Assembly (NCBI GenBank): GCA_024276255.1
Contig: JAJRXO010000303.1
Location: 1-9,019, forward strand
Origin: Chloroflexota bacterium
Lineage (GTDB): Bacteria; Chloroflexota; Anaerolineae; J102
DNA: 9,019 nucleotides
Direction: 5' to 3'
A model generated the notes under the pieces. The model saw only the letters and a list, made by a program, of their open reading frames with translations, was not told the DNA's origin and made no database searches. Position numbers and translations under genes: made by a program. This document shows, piece after piece, positions 6,161-9,019 of this stretch; positions within the stretch are counted from its first letter, which is position 1; every line of letters begins with the position of its first letter.

Positions 6161-8686
6161 TTATCCGCCATCAGCCAGATGCTGGATGTAGGATCGCAGT
6201 CGATCTATCTGGGAATGTAGCAGTTGCCAGGTGCTGTCTTCTTGCTGAGTTTCCACGCAAATGTGCAGCACCGCCCGGTCGGGATCAGGTCGAACCAACA
6301 CCCACTGATCCGGCTGCATATAATACTTGATGCCGTCGATGGTGTCGGGCTGATGGGATTTGGCTTGCTCGTTCACCCAGCGCATGACCGTCCCTTTCAG
6401 CTCCCAGGGGCAGGCTACGGTGGCATGTTGCCAGGCATAGCGGGGCAGATCCTCGACCATGGCCGCCAGGCTTGCCTGCTGACCGGCCAGCAATTGCAAT
6501 AGCTTGACAAGAGCAAACATGCCATCGGGCACGGGCTGAAACTCGGGGAAGATATAGTTGCCGTTACCGTCCAGGGCCATATCCACATCGCCATGGGCGG
6601 CCACGGTCATCAGATCATGCAGGTCCACGCGGGTGCGCAGCACTCGGCCCCGGTGACGGGAAGCCAGTTCCTCGAAGATTTGCGACCGATCGACGGGCAC
6701 GGCCACGGTAGCAGTGGGGTTCTGTCGCCACAGAAGTTCGGCCACAGCCGCCGCCGCCACATCATCGGGGATGGAGACGCCGCGCTCATCCACCAGAAAG
6801 GCTTTCTCCCCGCTCACATCCAGACGTACTCCCAGGTTGGCGTCGACTACGCGTACGATCTTACCCAGTTGCACCATGCCTTGTTGCCATTCATCTTCCA
6901 GGATGGACAATTGCTGGGGATCGGGGCGGGTGTTCAGGGCCACTACGTTGACATTCAGCTCGGCCAGCAGTGGCTCCAGCACGTCCACGGTCATCCCGTG
7001 GGCATAATCGATGACGACCGTGAAATTGGCCTTCTGAATGCCAATCCTGTCCACCGCCTGTAAAAATTCCTGGCCATAGGCATCACCCACATTCTGGGCG
7101 TAGGTGATCTGGCCGATATCATCGAGATAGGCGCGTCGAAAGTCCTCGCGAAAGAAGAGACGCTCCACCGCCCGCTCCTGATCACGGCCCAGGTTCAGGC
7201 CGACGGCATCCATAAACTTGATGTCCACCACGCGACGATCGTGGGGGGAGATGCGCACATGCACACCGGCCTGCGCCGATGACTTGCGCGTATAAAAGCG
7301 GGCCACCGGCAAGGGCTGCGAACGCAAATCGAGCACCTGCACGCCGGCTGCGGGCAGACCGGAGATAATGGCGCGTTTAATCATGCGCGCACTGGGATGG
7401 ATGTCGCGATTGATGGTCACTGTGCTGTTTTTGGGCAGGCTGGCGCCAAACGCAGCCCCCAGTTTGGCGGCAAATTCCGGTGTGATATCAACATTCACGT
7501 TGCCGGTGACGCCAAAGCGGCCAAACAGCACCTTGCGGCCCTGGGTTCCCCAGATGATGCTCTCACGCACCACCGCGCCCGAATCCACATCTTTACCCGG
7601 CCACAGCTTGACGTTTTCATGGATTACAGCATCCTCACGCACCAGGCACTTGTCACCGATCACCGTGCCGGCATGCACCGATACCCGGGCCTTGAACACA
7701 CACTGACTGGCGACCACAGCCCCGTGCATCTGCACGCCTTCTCCCACATAACAGCCACGCCAGATCACACTGCGCGAGATGGAGGCCCGGTTATCCACTA
7801 CCGTGCCATCACGGATGACAGCCGGCCCATGCACCACCACGCCGCCTTTGATCTGCACCTCATGTCCCAGATAGATAGGACCATACAGTTGAGCGTCAGG
7901 GGCAATTTCCACACCTTCACCCACCCAAATATCGCCGCCGATGTGCTTCCCCAGAGGCTCATGCTGCACGCGATTCTGCAACACATCCATATTCGCCACC
8001 AGATAGACAGGCGGCGCCCCCACGTCAGTCCAGTAACCGGGTAGGGTAATGCCGTAAATCGGCCGATCGTGTGCCAATAGCTCGGGGAACAAATCGTGGC
8101 TGAAGTCAACCATCTGGCCGGCGGGAATCCTGGACAGAACATGCCCCTGCAGCACATATATCCCTGTATTGACCAGATCGCTGATCACATTGGCCCACCC
8201 GGGCTTTTCCAAAAACTGGCGGATACGTCCATCGTCGTCGATATCCACCATGCCATAGGCCAGGGGGTTATCCACACGATGCAGGGCCACGGTCACATCG
8301 GACTGCCGCTGATGATGAAAAGCCAGCATGTCGTTGAGGTCGATGTCTGTCAGGGCATCACCGCTGACGATGAACACCGATTCGTCAGCCGCCAGCAGGC
8401 CCTGATCCCACACATTGCGCACACCGCCTGCTGTGCCCAGGGGCACATCTTCGAACACATAATCCAACTTCACCCCCAGAGCCTCGCCGTTCCCCAGATA
8501 ACGCTGAAAGAGCTCAGCCTGATGTTGTAAGGTGATTATAACATGATCGATGCCGTGACGTTTGAGCCAGGCGACGATATGTAATATGATGGGTTGATTA
8601 ACAATGGGAATCAACGGCTTGGGGCGAGAAACGGTCAGGGGACGCAAGCGAGAGCCCTGACCCCCGGCCATGACAATTGCTTTCAT
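6161..8686 (-). CDS. NDP-sugar pyrophosphorylase (mannose-1-phosphate guanylyltransferase-like) fused to left-handed beta-helix and a degenerate phosphohexomutase-like domain
   Basis: An 841-residue cytoplasmic protein expected to activate a sugar-1-phosphate with an NTP, feeding polysaccharide or glycan synthesis. Residues 1-235 are a nucleotidyltransferase with intact motifs: MAGGQGSRLRPLT (6-18), Lys23-Pro24 (PKP), metal-binding VSGD (107-110), FLEKP (158-162), VNTGIYVL (172-179) and YWTDVG (218-223). Residues about 246-385 are hexapeptide repeats of a left-handed beta-helix. Residues about 387-841 resemble phosphoglucomutase/phosphomannomutase (FGVTGNVNVDITPEFAAKLGAAFG, INRDIHPSARMIKRAIISGL). 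However, the metal loop, sugar loop and phosphate loop of active mutases are replaced, so mutase activity is doubtful. The ATG at 8686 has AAGGAG 6 bases upstream. The nucleotide and sugar are not decided by sequence; GDP-mannose or dTDP/UDP-glucose chemistry are both possible. The three-domain architecture is known to me from cyanobacteria and Chloroflexota. Confidence 0.9.
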   Translation of the reverse strand: MKAIVMAGGQGSRLRPLTVSRPKPLIPIVNQPIILHIVAWLKRHGIDHVIITLQHQAELFQRYLGNGEALGVKLDYVFEDVPLGTAGGVRNVWDQGLLAADESVFIVSGDALTDIDLNDMLAFHHQRQSDVTVALHRVDNPLAYGMVDIDDDGRIRQFLEKPGWANVISDLVNTGIYVLQGHVLSRIPAGQMVDFSHDLFPELLAHDRPIYGITLPGYWTDVGAPPVYLVANMDVLQNRVQHEPLGKHIGGDIWVGEGVEIAPDAQLYGPIYLGHEVQIKGGVVVHGPAVIRDGTVVDNRASISRSVIWRGCYVGEGVQMHGAVVASQCVFKARVSVHAGTVIGDKCLVREDAVIHENVKLWPGKDVDSGAVVRESIIWGTQGRKVLFGRFGVTGNVNVDITPEFAAKLGAAFGASLPKNSTVTINRDIHPSARMIKRAIISGLPAAGVQVLDLRSQPLPVARFYTRKSSAQAGVHVRISPHDRRVVDIKFMDAVGLNLGRDQERAVERLFFREDFRRAYLDDIGQITYAQNVGDAYGQEFLQAVDRIGIQKANFTVVIDYAHGMTVDVLEPLLAELNVNVVALNTRPDPQQLSILEDEWQQGMVQLGKIVRVVDANLGVRLDVSGEKAFLVDERGVSIPDDVAAAAVAELLWRQNPTATVAVPVDRSQIFEELASRHRGRVLRTRVDLHDLMTVAAHGDVDMALDGNGNYIFPEFQPVPDGMFALVKLLQLLAGQQASLAAMVEDLPRYAWQHATVACPWELKGTVMRWVNEQAKSHQPDTIDGIKYYMQPDQWVLVRPDPDRAVLHICVETQQEDSTWQLLHSQIDRLRSYIQHLADGG

Positions 8687-8712
8687 GCCTGTCTCCTTGA
8701 GCAGCTCCTGTC

Positions 8713-8741
8713 ATCATACCATAAGCACCCGCCAATGCCTA
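8713..8741 (-). promoter_or_regulatory. Extended -10 promoter for the sugar nucleotidyltransferase gene
   Basis: On the minus strand TAGGCA (8736-8741) is followed after 17 bases by TATGAT (8713-8718), with TGG directly before the -10 box (extended -10). The -10 matches five of six and the -35 four of six consensus bases. The start would be near 8706, giving a leader of about 20 bases that contains the AAGGAG ribosome site. Confidence 0.6.
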
Positions 8742-8787
8742 TCCCGTCCGCGGGCAGCACCTCAAATCTCGAAAACCACTGGCCCGC

Positions 8788-8850
8788 ACTCCCTGCTCCC
8801 TTCTTCCTGCTCCCCGCTCCCCGCTTCCTGCTCCCTACTCCCTACTCCTC
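8788..8850. repeat. Heptanucleotide tandem repeat, nine phased units (consensus RCTCCCY)
   Basis: Reading in steps of seven from 8788 the units are ACTCCCT, GCTCCCT, TCTTCCT, GCTCCCC, GCTCCCC, GCTTCCT, GCTCCCT, ACTCCCT and a final partial ACTCCTC. There is no slip in phase over 63 bases. The plus strand is almost purely pyrimidine and the minus strand purine (AGGGAGY units). It sits about 47 bases upstream of the -35 box at 8736-8741, in a gap (8687-8930) with no other gene. Heptanucleotide arrays of this kind are known as STRR repeats in cyanobacteria; a link is only by analogy. Confidence 0.85.
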
Positions 8851-8930
8851 TACCCCTGTAGGCCAAAATCCGACTTGCATGTACTGTGTCAAAAACCATC
8901 TTGAAGAAAAGGCCCAGTCTATGGTACAAC

Positions 8931-9019
8931 ATGAGTAGACAATTTACACCGCATCCACCAGAGTGGCATTTACCATCTTCTCCGGGAATTGGCTCCGTTG
9001 AACTGAATTATCCAACCTC
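8931..9019 (+). CDS. Possible start of a divergent gene leaving the window
   Basis: An ATG at 8931 opens a frame with no stop for the remaining 29 codons (MSRQFTPHPPEWHLP, then SSPGIGSVELNYPT). All three minus-strand frames over the same bases contain stops, which favours plus-strand coding. There is no clear Shine-Dalgarno within 15 bases of the ATG; TATGGT (8920-8925) is a weak -10-like box placed so that the message could be leaderless. An in-frame TTG at 8901 is an alternative start. No family is recognised from this fragment. Confidence 0.4.
   Translation, partial: MSRQFTPHPPEWHLPSSPGIGSVELNYPT

Noticed and set aside
8887..8892. Perfect TTGACA on the minus strand as a second promoter for the nucleotidyltransferase gene
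   Set aside because: At spacings of 16 to 18 bases the following hexamers (GATTTT, ATTTTG, TTTTGG) are poor -10 boxes; the promoter at 8713-8741 is better.
8921..8938. ATG at 8921 as start of the divergent gene
   Set aside because: This frame reaches TAG after five codons.
1..9019. A new defence, mobile or secondary-metabolite system
   Set aside because: All full-length genes are assigned to well-known transporter or sugar-nucleotide families, and no nuclease, integrase, toxin, direct-repeat array or terminal repeat is seen.

Overview
This window looks like an ordinary chromosomal segment from a member of the Chloroflexota (Anaerolineae or Caldilineae-like). That placement is an inference from protein style. 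The peptide-binding lipoprotein has a low-complexity Val/Glu/Lys/Thr stalk (repeats of EVTKEVVKEV, then TPTPPPEP) just after the lipidated cysteine, which is typical of lipoproteins in this phylum. The 841-residue sugar nucleotidyltransferase/phosphohexomutase-like fusion is an architecture known to me from Chloroflexota and cyanobacteria. There is no rRNA, tRNA, CRISPR array, transposase or phage gene in the window.

All full-length genes lie on the minus strand, so transcription runs from high to low coordinates. From the right edge: (a) about 89 bases of a possible plus-strand gene that leaves the window at 9019; (b) an intergenic gap holding nine heptanucleotide units (8788-8850) and a good extended -10 promoter (8713-8741); (c) the 841-residue NDP-sugar pyrophosphorylase-like protein (6161-8686); (d) a gap with a strong promoter (6091-6120) and a 22-bp inverted repeat (6049-6070); (e) a complete-looking oligopeptide/dipeptide ABC importer in the order ATPase D, ATPase F, binding protein A, permease B, permease C, with C cut by the left edge.

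The importer genes work as one machine. The lipid-anchored binding protein captures peptide outside the membrane, the two permeases form the channel, and the two ATPases drive transport. The ATPase genes are separated by only 3 bases. The binding-protein gene has a 222-base leader of its own with a mini-ORF, a very strong Shine-Dalgarno sequence and small hairpins, so it may be transcribed or controlled separately. A 221-base gap with two GC-rich stem-loops separates it from the permease genes, the usual place to lower permease expression relative to the binding protein.

The most interesting points are the C-terminal phosphohexomutase-like domain of the 841-residue protein, in which three of the four signature loops are replaced and the fourth keeps only its serine; the perfectly phased heptad array upstream of that gene; and the leader of the binding-protein gene. 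I see no convincing new multi-gene system.
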